Shown here: piece by piece, positions 24,989 to 33,512 of the stretch
Numbering within the stretch: position 1 is the stretch's first letter
Layout of the letters: each line of letters begins with the position of its first letter
IMG/VR virus record: IMGVR_UViG_3300030019_000042
Span: 1-53,352 of that record
DNA: 53,352 bases
Reading direction: 5' to 3' (one strand)
DNA from: a virus
Position numbers and translations under genes: made by a program
The notes under the pieces: model-generated
Databases searched by the model: none
Told to the model about the DNA's origin: nothing
Seen by the model: the letters and a program-made list of their open reading frames with translations, nothing else

Positions 24989-27349
24989 TTATTTTTTTAC
25001 GATTATTTTACTTCTGTTTAACACTACCATAAATGAATTTCCCCGACCGTTTCCGTCAGGCGCTATTAAAGCGTCATACCCCTTTAAAGCGGCATAAACT
25101 CCTATGGCTTCACGATTGTGGTGTCTTGTGTTATCATATATCGCTGAATATACATCAGCATCCGCATTCTTTGGTTTCTTTAAAGCGTCTAATTCTTCTT
25201 TAGCCGTTACATTGGCTTTAAATAACGCATTTACTTCGCCTTTCATTGCCGCTACTTTATCTCCCATTTCATCCACTCCTTTTGTGACCGCTTTGTCGAT
25301 TACCTTATAATGATTGTTCATGAACCATTCTTGAAATTCTTGAACAGGATAACTATACGGGTTGGTGAACGCATTCTTTTGTTTTATTGCATTATTTTCG
25401 TACCTATATTTACTAAACATCAAAGATGTCTTAGAGTTTGGCATTTTTAAAATAAATACATTTGAATTAGGAGCTTTTTCAGTAACCGTTCCCCCGTTTG
25501 ACGTAACCCATTTAGTTATATTTTTACCAAAGAAATCGTCAAACTTAGGGTAATCGGGTTTATCATCGTCGTCTAATTTCCCCCAATCTATACTATCAAT
25601 AGTAAGTTGATGGTCGACTAACGACGCTTCGTCCCAATGCATATCTGCTTTTATGTCAGCTGTTACTTTTTCGGTGATATGTAATAATTCGTCTTTCTTT
25701 ATTTCTAGCTCTTTGTATAAATTGTCTACTTCCGCTTGCTTCGCCAAAGCTGCTTGAGTATCGAATGTTGTAAGTTTTTCAATTTCTTTTTTTAAATCTT
25801 CAATCTTAGCGACTTTGGCACTTTTGTCCATTGTACATTCCAATATCTGACCCCCGCTATGTGCATATTGGTGTGCGTGGGAATACGCGTCAGACTTTTT
25901 ATAATCAGCTTCGGTTCTTTGTTTATTGGCTCCATCGTTTACATGAAAGTAAATACCTTGACCGTAATACCCCATAGTCCCATAAAAGCATTCATCTGTA
26001 TATTTGAACTCGTCAGCCCAATATAAAGCGGTTTTCCCTCTTCCGTCATCAAGCCCCCTGAATAATTGTATATCCCCTTTGGCTATTTTATCCCAGTAAT
26101 TCTTATGTTCTACTACCAACGGTCTAGCATCAAATCCGCGGGATTGACAAATAGTATCTAATAATTCCCAACCGTGCTTACCTGTGTTATTTAATTTGCC
26201 ATCAGCACTTGAACCGTTAGCTTGAGACCAAAAATCCTTCAATTCATCATCTGAAAATTCCCTATACATGTCAACGTCCGGAAGTAAAGTCCTCGGTAAA
26301 ACGGTACGGTTTAATTTCTTGTCCGCGTCTTCGATGTCTTTTTTTATTTTTTCAAGACTGCTAAAACGTTTAATCATAACGTCCGCTAAAACCGCGTCTC
26401 CCGATAAAGAAATAAAGTTTAGGACATCATCCTTTTTCTTTATTACTTCATTTATCTGGTCAACTTTTTCTTTATTAGTCAGATTACCTAAAACAGTAGG
26501 ATTATATTTCAGCATACTGGCCCAATCATTGACATCATTATCAAATCCCTTCATGCCCCCTTGAGCCTTGTAAAACAAAGAACCCCCGTTATCAACTCGC
26601 ACTAACCGACCCGCTGAATCAATTAATATATTGTCGTTTTTATAGACATCCCAATTTGATAATAGCGCATCGGCTGCGTACCCTTTAGCCATATCGGGAT
26701 AATTAGAAGAATCCGGAACTTTAGCAAAAGGTATAAATTTGGACAACAATGTTTTATTTCCTTTACCGTCATCATACATTTCCATATCCGGAACACGTTG
26801 TCCGAGTATATGATAAAGTTGTGTCGCCATGTACTCGGAAGCTACGTGTCCGTTGGAAGTATTACTCCCCTTCTTCATCACGTATTGATTGCCCTTCGAG
26901 TCTTCAACCAACTGAGCCCCCGTACTACCGCCGAGTGCTTTAATTACCTTAAGATTGCTTATATCTTTGGGGAACATATCGTTTACATACGCAACATTCA
27001 TATCCGCTTTTTTGCTTGTTTGTTTAGCGTTGCCTGCCAACACATGACCCTTGTATACTCGCCAATCGTATGTGGTTGTAGCGCCAGGAGTTAGAGTCCA
27101 TATATATACAATTCCATCAACGTTTTTAGTTTGGCCAGGAAGTATTGCCTTGCATATTTCAACGTCTTGAGCGACTTCGTTTAAAAAATCGGCGATGGAT
27201 TTTGATACATAAAGGTGGTATTCGTAATCATCCATAAAATCGTCGGACTTTATCTTATATGCGTCACAAGCCTTTATCAATGTATCGTAAGAAGAATCGT
27301 CCAGCGCAAACTGAGAGATCCTCTCCAATGCTACTCTATATTCATTCAT
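24989..27349 (-). CDS. Virion-type effector: kinase-like domain plus ADP-ribosyltransferase domain
   Basis: The 786-residue protein has three recognisable parts. Residues about 70-100 (VYIWTLTPGATTTYDWRVYKG) are a variant of the 'VW..L.SGK.DWR' module shared by three other proteins here. Residues about 138-265 resemble a HipA/PI-kinase-like catalytic region: GGSTGAQLVED loop, YVMKKG lysine, NWDVYKNDNIL (Asp234, Asn240) and RVDNGG (Asp253). Residues about 420-510 plus the C-terminus resemble an ADP-ribosyltransferase: LFRGL (Arg431), YYGQGIYF, QILECTMD (Glu504), then GYDALIAPDG and VVLNRSKIIV at the end. Targets are unknown. In T4, packaged ADP-ribosyltransferases modify host RNA polymerase; a similar ejected role here is inference. 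Confidence 0.72.
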   Translation of the reverse strand: MNEYRVALERISQFALDDSSYDTLIKACDAYKIKSDDFMDDYEYHLYVSKSIADFLNEVAQDVEICKAILPGQTKNVDGIVYIWTLTPGATTTYDWRVYKGHVLAGNAKQTSKKADMNVAYVNDMFPKDISNLKVIKALGGSTGAQLVEDSKGNQYVMKKGSNTSNGHVASEYMATQLYHILGQRVPDMEMYDDGKGNKTLLSKFIPFAKVPDSSNYPDMAKGYAADALLSNWDVYKNDNILIDSAGRLVRVDNGGSLFYKAQGGMKGFDNDVNDWASMLKYNPTVLGNLTNKEKVDQINEVIKKKDDVLNFISLSGDAVLADVMIKRFSSLEKIKKDIEDADKKLNRTVLPRTLLPDVDMYREFSDDELKDFWSQANGSSADGKLNNTGKHGWELLDTICQSRGFDARPLVVEHKNYWDKIAKGDIQLFRGLDDGRGKTALYWADEFKYTDECFYGTMGYYGQGIYFHVNDGANKQRTEADYKKSDAYSHAHQYAHSGGQILECTMDKSAKVAKIEDLKKEIEKLTTFDTQAALAKQAEVDNLYKELEIKKDELLHITEKVTADIKADMHWDEASLVDHQLTIDSIDWGKLDDDDKPDYPKFDDFFGKNITKWVTSNGGTVTEKAPNSNVFILKMPNSKTSLMFSKYRYENNAIKQKNAFTNPYSYPVQEFQEWFMNNHYKVIDKAVTKGVDEMGDKVAAMKGEVNALFKANVTAKEELDALKKPKNADADVYSAIYDNTRHHNREAIGVYAALKGYDALIAPDGNGRGNSFMVVLNRSKIIVKK

Positions 27350-27351
27350 GA

Positions 27352-28896
27352 TTATCCTTCAGTTTCTTCGAACAATAAAGATTCAGCTTTTTCAATCGAC
27401 ATTTCGTTTATTTGGTCTTCAAACGATTTTTCAATTACTTCCGGAACGATAACCGTTTCTTGAAAAGTTTCAGCTTTTTCAAAAATTTCAACGCTTGAAA
27501 CAAACTCATTATCGTCAGCCTTCGTTAAAACCTGCAACGCTTGAGTTTCCCAATCCTTGTCTTTTGTTCCTAAATATTTTTGAAAATTGGCGCTTTGTTT
27601 TCTTAGGTTGGCTCTAGTTGCAGTTCTGCGTTCGTTAAGTATCTTTGAGAAAGTTCGAGTGGTAAATTGTGCTGGGTCAATATTGTTTTCGTGCCTGATA
27701 ATTAAATCTAGAAGTTCTTGACGTTCTTTGTCATCTTCGGCTGCATCATCCAAACGTGGAGCCGAATCAAATTCATAGTCTTGGAAACGACTTTTCATCG
27801 TTTCAATTGTTTCATGAATTGTTAAGTAAATTTCCGAAACAACCCCGCGGGACAAAATAGCTTTTGTGTCCTCGTTTTCAGACAAGGTATTAACGTCTTT
27901 ATTCGTCATTACCATTATACGCCCCGTAAATTCAAAATTACTTTTTACATCGTCTGGGTCTCCGATAATTCTTTTTCCGGTCGCCGATGTAGCCTTTTTC
28001 ATAACCGAAGCGCAATCGGCGCGGGTGATTACTTTATCCGTATCATCAAACAATATGATTTTCCCGTTGTGAGCTTTTAGGATAGTCAACAATTGTTTTC
28101 CCGAAGCTACGTCGGTTGCTTCAAAGATGTCATAATCTCCATCACCAGGAGTGTCGCCTTCTTGGAATGGTCTCATGTTCAATTCTTTTGCAAGTCCGTT
28201 GAAACCGTATGTTTTACCAATACCTGCTCCACCTGCTGAAATCATGAACCTTTGACCGTCGTTTTCAAGAAATTCCAAATACTTAGCATTCAAATCGAAT
28301 ATTACTTCGTCGGGTTGAATGTAGTTAGGGTCTTTTATTTTTTGTTTGTAAACAAATTTGTCGTAACGTATCCGGTCAGCTTTACCGATAAGTTTGTTGA
28401 ATGTTTTTTGAACACGTGGGTCGTTTTTGTTCAAATACCATTCTTCACGAATAGCTTCTTGACCGTCTAAATCTACTTCTGCGCCGTCGGCGATATCGTC
28501 AGTAGAAGCCGCGGCAGGTTTAGCTCCGTTGCCGACCATTTTATTAATTTTGGCTTGTTTAGCCATGTGGTCGTCTAAAGTTCCAGTTGTGCTTATGCCC
28601 GAAATATCAACCCCGCGCTTTTCAAGCTCTTCTCGAGCAATGATACGTTGTTCAGCTTTCGCATTCTTTGCTCCGGCAAATGTTATTAATTTTGAATCAT
28701 CGGTTTTAGAAGCCCATTCTTTCAGGGTATCGTTACTCATTGGTTTAGCGGTAGAACTCGAAGTCACGCTCCCCCTTCCGCCTTGTTTACGCCAATCTTC
28801 TTTGCCTGAAGTTAACAACGTCCAAACTAAAGAACTATCTTTAGGGTGCACGTCGCCTATTGCGTGTGCTTTCTTAATAATATCATCTTTATTCAT
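27352..28896 (-). CDS. AAA+ ATPase with N-terminal 'HP..VW..L.SGK.DWR' module
   Basis: I start the gene at the ATG at 28896 (514 residues, MNKDDIIKKAHAIGD), behind an A-rich leader; the longer frame begins with TTG. Residues about 10-36 carry the shared module (GDVHPKDSSLVWTLLTSGK then DWR). The ATPase has Walker A GGAGIGKT (222-229), Walker B IILFDDTD (280-287) and a sensor-like IMVMTN. The region around residues 55-100 (LKEWASKTDDSK ... EELEKRGV) is also found in the 34497-35513 protein. The C-terminus carries three hydrophobic-EK(A/S) motifs. A 15-nt gap separates it from the glycosyltransferase. An ATPase made among head genes may act in head maturation or be packaged; no family name is assigned. 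Confidence 0.78.
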   Translation of the reverse strand: MNKDDIIKKAHAIGDVHPKDSSLVWTLLTSGKEDWRKQGGRGSVTSSSTAKPMSNDTLKEWASKTDDSKLITFAGAKNAKAEQRIIAREELEKRGVDISGISTTGTLDDHMAKQAKINKMVGNGAKPAAASTDDIADGAEVDLDGQEAIREEWYLNKNDPRVQKTFNKLIGKADRIRYDKFVYKQKIKDPNYIQPDEVIFDLNAKYLEFLENDGQRFMISAGGAGIGKTYGFNGLAKELNMRPFQEGDTPGDGDYDIFEATDVASGKQLLTILKAHNGKIILFDDTDKVITRADCASVMKKATSATGKRIIGDPDDVKSNFEFTGRIMVMTNKDVNTLSENEDTKAILSRGVVSEIYLTIHETIETMKSRFQDYEFDSAPRLDDAAEDDKERQELLDLIIRHENNIDPAQFTTRTFSKILNERRTATRANLRKQSANFQKYLGTKDKDWETQALQVLTKADDNEFVSSVEIFEKAETFQETVIVPEVIEKSFEDQINEMSIEKAESLLFEETEG

Positions 28897-28939
28897 GCCA
28901 ATAGTTTTTATTTTTACACATGACAATTAATAGTTGATT

Positions 28940-30388
28940 CTATTCTGTTTCGAACTCGATTGGTAAATGTATCCCGAAAAAGTCTTCCATAATCTCACGA
29001 GTAACCCGCGTAACCGTATCAGAATCTTCGCCCCGACGCAATTCTTTATTGACTAACTTTTTGCCGCCTTTAATTAACCGAATAGTTTCTTCAGCATTTT
29101 TTACAGCGTTGAACAATTCCATTACCAAGTCAAAATTATGCTTCGTATCGATTAAATATTGCTTCTGAGTAATTTCCCTTTCAGCCTTCTTTAAAGCTTC
29201 AGCAAACTCCTTAGGAGTGGCATTCCATGGTATTATTACCGCTCGTATGTTTTCAAACAACGGGTCGTAAATTTCTTTTGTCGATTTTTCAAGCCCTCGG
29301 TAATCTCTCAATACTGGATAACACCCGTTCAACATTGCTTCGATTATAAACCCGTTGATATGCGTACGACAATATTGAGCATAATGGCGTGCCCACGATG
29401 GGTCTACGGCAAATTTAGTGCATTGCAATCTGCGAGTTACTTCGACACTACTCACTAAACCAATATAATGCATACCGAACTTCTCGGCTCTATTCCAAAC
29501 AGTAATTTTTTTATCGTATTCTTCAGGTAAATCAGGGTCGTACCTAATGTCGCAAATATAATTTTCTTTGACCTTATCTGGAGAAGTCATATAAGCTTGT
29601 TCAATGCCGGAACCAGCGACTGTTATGGAATAAGTCCCTTGAATAACATCGTAGTTCATATACGGAACCGCTCTTAATAAATCCTCAACCCGCTTCATGC
29701 TCTTGAATATGTGAGCGGCAAAGAAATCCTCTTTTCGGTCTTTTAATAAAACAACAGGCATTTTTGAGTTTTCGTCCAGATAACGCGGGTTCAAAAGCAA
29801 TACCCTCGGCATATCTATATTTTCACAACATTGGTACGCCGCAATATGAGCACATTCCAAATAAAGTATCTTTTCGTGAAGAGCCGAAACATTGGACGCC
29901 CTGATATCGAAGTACGCGTCATGAACAATGAACACTTGTTTTATCTTAGAAGGTAGGTCAAAAAACTTCCACCAAAAACTTGTATCTTTATGACTCCAAA
30001 CTGAGCTTTTTGTCGGTACGAAATTCCAAAGTATCAAGTCGGCGTCTTTAACTATCTCGTTCCAACGTTCAAGAGCGTCAGGCTCATATATCCCTATCTT
30101 GTTAGTTGGAGGTAAATAATACCCGTAGTAGTTATTCTTCCAATAACCTGTCGCTTCACTTATTTCGTACCCGCCGTTTTGAGAATTGATTTTCTGTTTT
30201 GACTCAAACGAACCATCCGCTAATTCAATTAGCGATTTGTCGTATGCTTTTTGTTTAGTAGACGTTGGGGATATTTGTATAATGTCGATGTCGTGGCCAA
30301 GATGTTTGAACGCCTTGACTTTTGACTCAACGTGTTCAACTATCCCGCCATACTTCATTATTTCGAAATCTGCAATAAAAATCTTCAT
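28940..30388 (-). CDS. Glycosyltransferase, GT-B fold (GT4-like)
   Basis: The 482-residue protein has the GT-B layout: an N-terminal Rossmann half starting MKIFIADFEIMKYGGIVEHV with an 'F..LGH.V..I' helix-strand pair, and a C-terminal donor half with SMKRVEDLLRA, VAGSG, and HINGFIIEAMLNGCYPVLRDY, the GT4-type 'G..i.EAm..G..pv..d' motif. It would transfer a sugar from a nucleotide-sugar donor. It starts on the last base of the deacetylase stop (TAATG), so it is coupled to that gene and to the radical SAM gene. The acceptor could be a virion protein, DNA or a small molecule; the sequence does not say. Confidence 0.82.
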   Translation of the reverse strand: MKIFIADFEIMKYGGIVEHVESKVKAFKHLGHDIDIIQISPTSTKQKAYDKSLIELADGSFESKQKINSQNGGYEISEATGYWKNNYYGYYLPPTNKIGIYEPDALERWNEIVKDADLILWNFVPTKSSVWSHKDTSFWWKFFDLPSKIKQVFIVHDAYFDIRASNVSALHEKILYLECAHIAAYQCCENIDMPRVLLLNPRYLDENSKMPVVLLKDRKEDFFAAHIFKSMKRVEDLLRAVPYMNYDVIQGTYSITVAGSGIEQAYMTSPDKVKENYICDIRYDPDLPEEYDKKITVWNRAEKFGMHYIGLVSSVEVTRRLQCTKFAVDPSWARHYAQYCRTHINGFIIEAMLNGCYPVLRDYRGLEKSTKEIYDPLFENIRAVIIPWNATPKEFAEALKKAEREITQKQYLIDTKHNFDLVMELFNAVKNAEETIRLIKGGKKLVNKELRRGEDSDTVTRVTREIMEDFFGIHLPIEFETE

Positions 30389-31050
30389 TACTTTGTTTTG
30401 TTTACGTAAATTTCTTCAGGTAACATTTTTTTGATATACCCCTGCTCGAACCACAATAAACCAGATTGGCTCTTATAGAACCTCTTTGCAAGGTCAAACT
30501 TAATGTCGTGAATCTCAACCGTCGGGATTGACTTGTAAAGTTCAAAATCTACCAAGCTGTTTTCAAACTGCTCTTTTGCCCGCTTCTTATACGAATGAGG
30601 AAATTCTCTATAAAAGTAATTTGCTTGAGCTGAAATTAACCAATGTACAAAATAATGGAAAGGGTGCGACTGCCCGAAAGGAGCTACAATTTTATAATCG
30701 GGATTTATCTTTTGAAATTTCCTGATGAAGGCATACAAAGCTTGAGAAATTTCAGTCAACTTATCTTCTCCCCAATATTCTGTCAAATAATTTAGGGCAT
30801 TCTCGTGATTAACGGTTTTAAACTGTTTAAAATACCCGTAATAGCTTTGGTCGTCGAACTCTACTGTCAAGTGGTGAAAAGGTATGTTCAAGAACTCATA
30901 AAGGTTCTTATCTTCTTGTATACGCTTTGCATTATTTTCAACGGTCAACACTTGAACTTCGTACCCTTCTCCCAATAGTGCGTGCGCACAACTAAACAAA
31001 ATATCATCACTGTGCGGCTGAATTAGCAATAGCTTTTCTACTTTTCCCAT
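30388..31050 (-). CDS. LmbE/PIG-L-type deacetylase
   Basis: The 220-residue protein begins with LLLIQPHSDDILFSCAHAL, a variant of the PHPDDE zinc motif of PIG-L/LmbE enzymes (His13, Asp15, Asp16), and has a second histidine-rich site at PFGQSHPFHYFVHW. The family removes N-acetyl groups from GlcNAc-containing compounds. A Glu usually follows the DD pair and is Ile here, so activity should be tested. It overlaps the radical SAM gene by 13 bases and the glycosyltransferase by one. The three together look like a small glycan or nucleoside-modification pathway. Confidence 0.78.
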   Translation of the reverse strand: MGKVEKLLLIQPHSDDILFSCAHALLGEGYEVQVLTVENNAKRIQEDKNLYEFLNIPFHHLTVEFDDQSYYGYFKQFKTVNHENALNYLTEYWGEDKLTEISQALYAFIRKFQKINPDYKIVAPFGQSHPFHYFVHWLISAQANYFYREFPHSYKKRAKEQFENSLVDFELYKSIPTVEIHDIKFDLAKRFYKSQSGLLWFEQGYIKKMLPEEIYVNKTK

Positions 31051-32006
31051 TTTCTTTTTACAATTATTTTTGATAAAGGTTGATTCTTTTTTGTTACTGA
31101 TTGGGCCAATGTCCGGACTTCATCGCTTATTTCCGGAAGTGTCTTTTGACCTGTTGGATCTGGAAGTAATCCAACTCGCATGCTTAAATTTGTACAACCT
31201 AAACATGGTGAGAAACTTCGTTCCTTATTATACAACATAACTCTGGCGGCTTGAAAACGTTCGTGGTTCCACAGCGCGTCAATTTCATAGTCAAATATAC
31301 TGCCAATTGGATAAGTGCCTCTGAAGTCGTCGCAACATAAAGCCACATTTCCATCCCAGCGAAAAGACATTTCCCTAAACGGCATAGTGCAACGTTTATG
31401 TTGGTCTTTGTTATCCAATGGGAACGCTGCTCCACAATGGTTAGTTAGGTTACGAACTAATGATATTTGTTCGGTACGTATTGGCGGAACAACTAAAATA
31501 CGGAACTCTTTTTTGTCAGAGAACATTGGTATCCCTGCTTTGAGATATTGTATGTCTTCCTTGCCATCCATCTCCTTAACAATTTTTGACCAATCTCCTT
31601 CGTCTGAATAGTTGTCTAACAATAGATGGTTGATGCCTGCTTCTTTTAAAGCTTCTATTTTTTCGTGTATGAAATCTTCTTCTTTTGCGATACCGTACCC
31701 GTTCGTTATTAAATGAAATATTGTCTTTGGCAAAGCAAACCTGAAAATACTAATTATGTCCAATAATTGCGGGTTCAAAGTTGGTTCCCCGTGCATTGCG
31801 AAGATTATCTTACTTGGCCAATTTGCTTTAGCTATTTCGCCCGCTATTTCTTTTGCAGTCTTTAGCGTCATAAAATTCCAAGGAGTAGTACCTTTTTCTC
31901 GCATTCCCCTTAACCCGCAAAAACTGCAACCAAGATTACACCCCTCGGTCGGCTCAATTTGTATTGAGTATGGGGCATGTTGTAATTCTAAATCTTCTAA
32001 TGCCAT
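31038..32006 (-). CDS. Radical SAM protein with SPASM-like C-terminal cysteines
   Basis: The 322-residue protein has the radical SAM cluster motif EGCNLGCSFCG (Cys23, Cys27, Cys30) and a following MHGEPTLNP ('GGEP'-like) SAM-binding motif. The C-terminal part contains CTMPFREMSFRWDGNVALCC and CLGC with a GSIFDYEIDALWNHERF pattern, typical of SPASM domains that hold an extra iron-sulfur cluster. Such enzymes start radical chemistry on peptides, sugars or small molecules. It heads a coupled operon with a deacetylase and a glycosyltransferase. The substrate is unknown. The gene pattern is unlike normal head genes around it and may be an acquired module. Confidence 0.87.
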   Translation of the reverse strand: MALEDLELQHAPYSIQIEPTEGCNLGCSFCGLRGMREKGTTPWNFMTLKTAKEIAGEIAKANWPSKIIFAMHGEPTLNPQLLDIISIFRFALPKTIFHLITNGYGIAKEEDFIHEKIEALKEAGINHLLLDNYSDEGDWSKIVKEMDGKEDIQYLKAGIPMFSDKKEFRILVVPPIRTEQISLVRNLTNHCGAAFPLDNKDQHKRCTMPFREMSFRWDGNVALCCDDFRGTYPIGSIFDYEIDALWNHERFQAARVMLYNKERSFSPCLGCTNLSMRVGLLPDPTGQKTLPEISDEVRTLAQSVTKKNQPLSKIIVKRKWEK

Positions 32007-32012
32007 AATGTA

Positions 32013-32225
32013 TTAATCTTTTTTAAAAATTTCAAATATATAGCCAGTTGACGAACTGTAAATCGTTGCCTTTGGTTTATCCATCAACTCTATTTTTCGG
32101 TTAGTGAAAGGCATGTCTTTTAGTTCTTCGCTACTTATAGAGGCAGTAATTGACATGTCTTCGGGAATCTTTATGCCCGACATTGCTAAATTTATAGCAA
32201 ATTGTTCAACTTCGTTTAGTGTCAT
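32013..32225 (-). CDS. Small hypothetical protein
   Basis: The 70-residue protein (MTLNEVEQFAINLAMSG ... TGYIFEIFKKD) is not recognised. It has one helix and a short strand pair. It lies 6 bases before the radical SAM gene and just after the tmRNA terminator, so it may be the first gene of the radical SAM operon transcribed by read-through or from a promoter I do not see. Confidence 0.6.
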   Translation of the reverse strand: MTLNEVEQFAINLAMSGIKIPEDMSITASISSEELKDMPFTNRKIELMDKPKATIYSSSTGYIFEIFKKD

Positions 32226-32254
32226 AATGTATATTTTTCTTTATTAACTCTGGT

Positions 32255-32290
32255 GACAAAAATGGGGAGCCTTTTCGCGGCTCCCCTTGG
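32255..32290 (-). terminator. Rho-independent terminator of the tmRNA gene
   Basis: On the minus strand GGGGAGCC (279-286) and GGCTCCCC (264-271) form a perfect 8-bp stem around GCGAAAA, followed by ATTTTTGT. It lies 12 bases after the end of the tmRNA tag reading frame and marks the 3' end of the tmRNA precursor. Confidence 0.9.
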
Positions 32291-32298
32291 TTCACGTC

Positions 32299-32575
32299 TT
32301 ATGCTACTGCTCTGAGCGGTGCATTAGAAAAGTTGATTGTTTTGCCCGTTATAGACAACGACTTTCTCTTTTTACCCTACTTATAACGCTGTCAAAACCA
32401 AACAGCCCCGTATAATTGTAACTAACATTCCCGTAGTCTAAGGCATAATCGGAATGCAGTTGCCTTCTGTTAGTTACTCCTCTGGCGAAGGATGTGGAGC
32501 TGGAGGGAGTCGAACCCTCGTCCAAACGTATTTCAAATAAACGTCATAGATTGTCGTGTAATATTAATAACCTTG
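32299..32575 (-). ncRNA. ssrA: Circularly permuted (two-piece) tmRNA
   Basis: On the minus strand the acceptor part comes first: the T-arm GGACGAGGGTTCGACTCCC and CTCCAGCTCCA ends at 32495. The 5' part comes second, starting at 32409 with GGGGCTGTTTGGTTTTGACA. GGGGCUG pairs with CAGCUCC in a 7-bp acceptor stem with the G3-U70 pair needed for alanine charging. A second helix can form between GCGUUAU (383-389) and AUGACGU (541-547). The intervening 85 bases (32410-32494) fold back through GTAACTAACA / TGTTAGTTAC. The tag frame, ending at TAA 299-301, reads GKTINFSNAPLRAVA from a GGC resume codon at 344-346. CCA is not fully encoded. This order is that of permuted tmRNA genes, processed to two RNAs. 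The 5' limit of the acceptor piece is uncertain. Confidence 0.88.
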
Positions 32576-32579
32576 GTAG

Positions 32580-33512
32580 TTATTTTGTGACTTTTATGTC
32601 AAGCTTCACACCTTGAAGTCTTGGATTTTTAGCAATATATTTTGGAGCAATAGAGAACGCCCGTAAACCTGAATCCCAAAGATAACCTTTTTGCTTATGG
32701 TTTATTGTGCAACGACAGTACGGGTGAACTGGAGAAATTGTCGCCTTATAATCAGCCGCCTTGAGTCCTATGTTATTCCCGTTCGCTATTACATCATCCA
32801 ATACATAAACTATCGGTTCGCTATTTGGGTCTTCTGGGTCTGTCAAGTAAAGCTCTTTGCAATGTTTACAAGCTCCTTCATAAACATCAAAATAGACTTC
32901 GGAATCAACGCCGTGGTTCTTTACGATACTTTGAGCTATTCCGGAGTTATACGCTTCGTGTAATAAGTAGTAAGCAATACGCAGCCAATCCCTTTCCCAG
33001 TCCTTAGTCGCTTCCCCAAGTTCCGCTGCTAGAGTACGCCCGCTTTTTCGTAATTCGACAGCCTTCGCCGCCTTATCCTTGATTAACGCCTTTATTTTGA
33101 ATTGGTTCTTTTGATTGCCACGAACTATGATATTTGAAGTACCTTGTCTGATACGACTACCCAGCCCACCAATATCATTATATGCTCGGTTCTTGATTTG
33201 TTCAAGAGCAAATCTTTCTTGTTCGGTCAAAGGTATGAAGTTACCAGAACCTAAAAACTTTGTAAACTGCGAGTAATTCAATCCCTTTGCTCTTTTAGAA
33301 CCTAATGCGTCGGACAATATTCCAAAGTAGAATGCATGGTCTATTATACCTTGACTATTCTTATACAAATTTACGTCAATTCCGGAAGCTAGAAGTAACG
33401 CTTTTTCGTTAGCCGACAGATAATTGTATCCAAGTTGTTTACCCACGAATATGCATTCCCACCTTTTGAGTATTCCGAGTATATCTTGTATTTGGTTATT
33501 GTTGAATATCAT
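32580..33512 (-). CDS. MuF-like minor head protein
   Basis: The 310-residue protein ends in the phage head morphogenesis (Mu gpF-like) domain: DWERDWLRIAYYLLHEAYN and SGIAQSI, then VYFDVYEGACKHCKELYLTD, and PVHPYCRCTINH, with the Cys pair and the 'HP.CRC' cluster typical of the family. These proteins bind portal and help DNA packaging and head assembly. It overlaps the zincin-like gene start region by 4 bases (start 33512, upstream stop 33509). The tmRNA acceptor piece begins within a few bases of its stop. Confidence 0.85.
   Translation of the reverse strand: MIFNNNQIQDILGILKRWECIFVGKQLGYNYLSANEKALLLASGIDVNLYKNSQGIIDHAFYFGILSDALGSKRAKGLNYSQFTKFLGSGNFIPLTEQERFALEQIKNRAYNDIGGLGSRIRQGTSNIIVRGNQKNQFKIKALIKDKAAKAVELRKSGRTLAAELGEATKDWERDWLRIAYYLLHEAYNSGIAQSIVKNHGVDSEVYFDVYEGACKHCKELYLTDPEDPNSEPIVYVLDDVIANGNNIGLKAADYKATISPVHPYCRCTINHKQKGYLWDSGLRAFSIAPKYIAKNPRLQGVKLDIKVTK

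Noticed and set aside
28897-28926. Longer AAA+ start at 28926
   Set aside because: It is a TTG codon without support; the ATG at 28896 has an A-rich leader and matches the shared N-terminal pattern.
32490-32523. T-arm-like sequence as part of a tRNA
   Set aside because: No tRNA anticodon arm lies upstream; the acceptor strand pairs with a 5' strand located downstream, as in permuted tmRNA.
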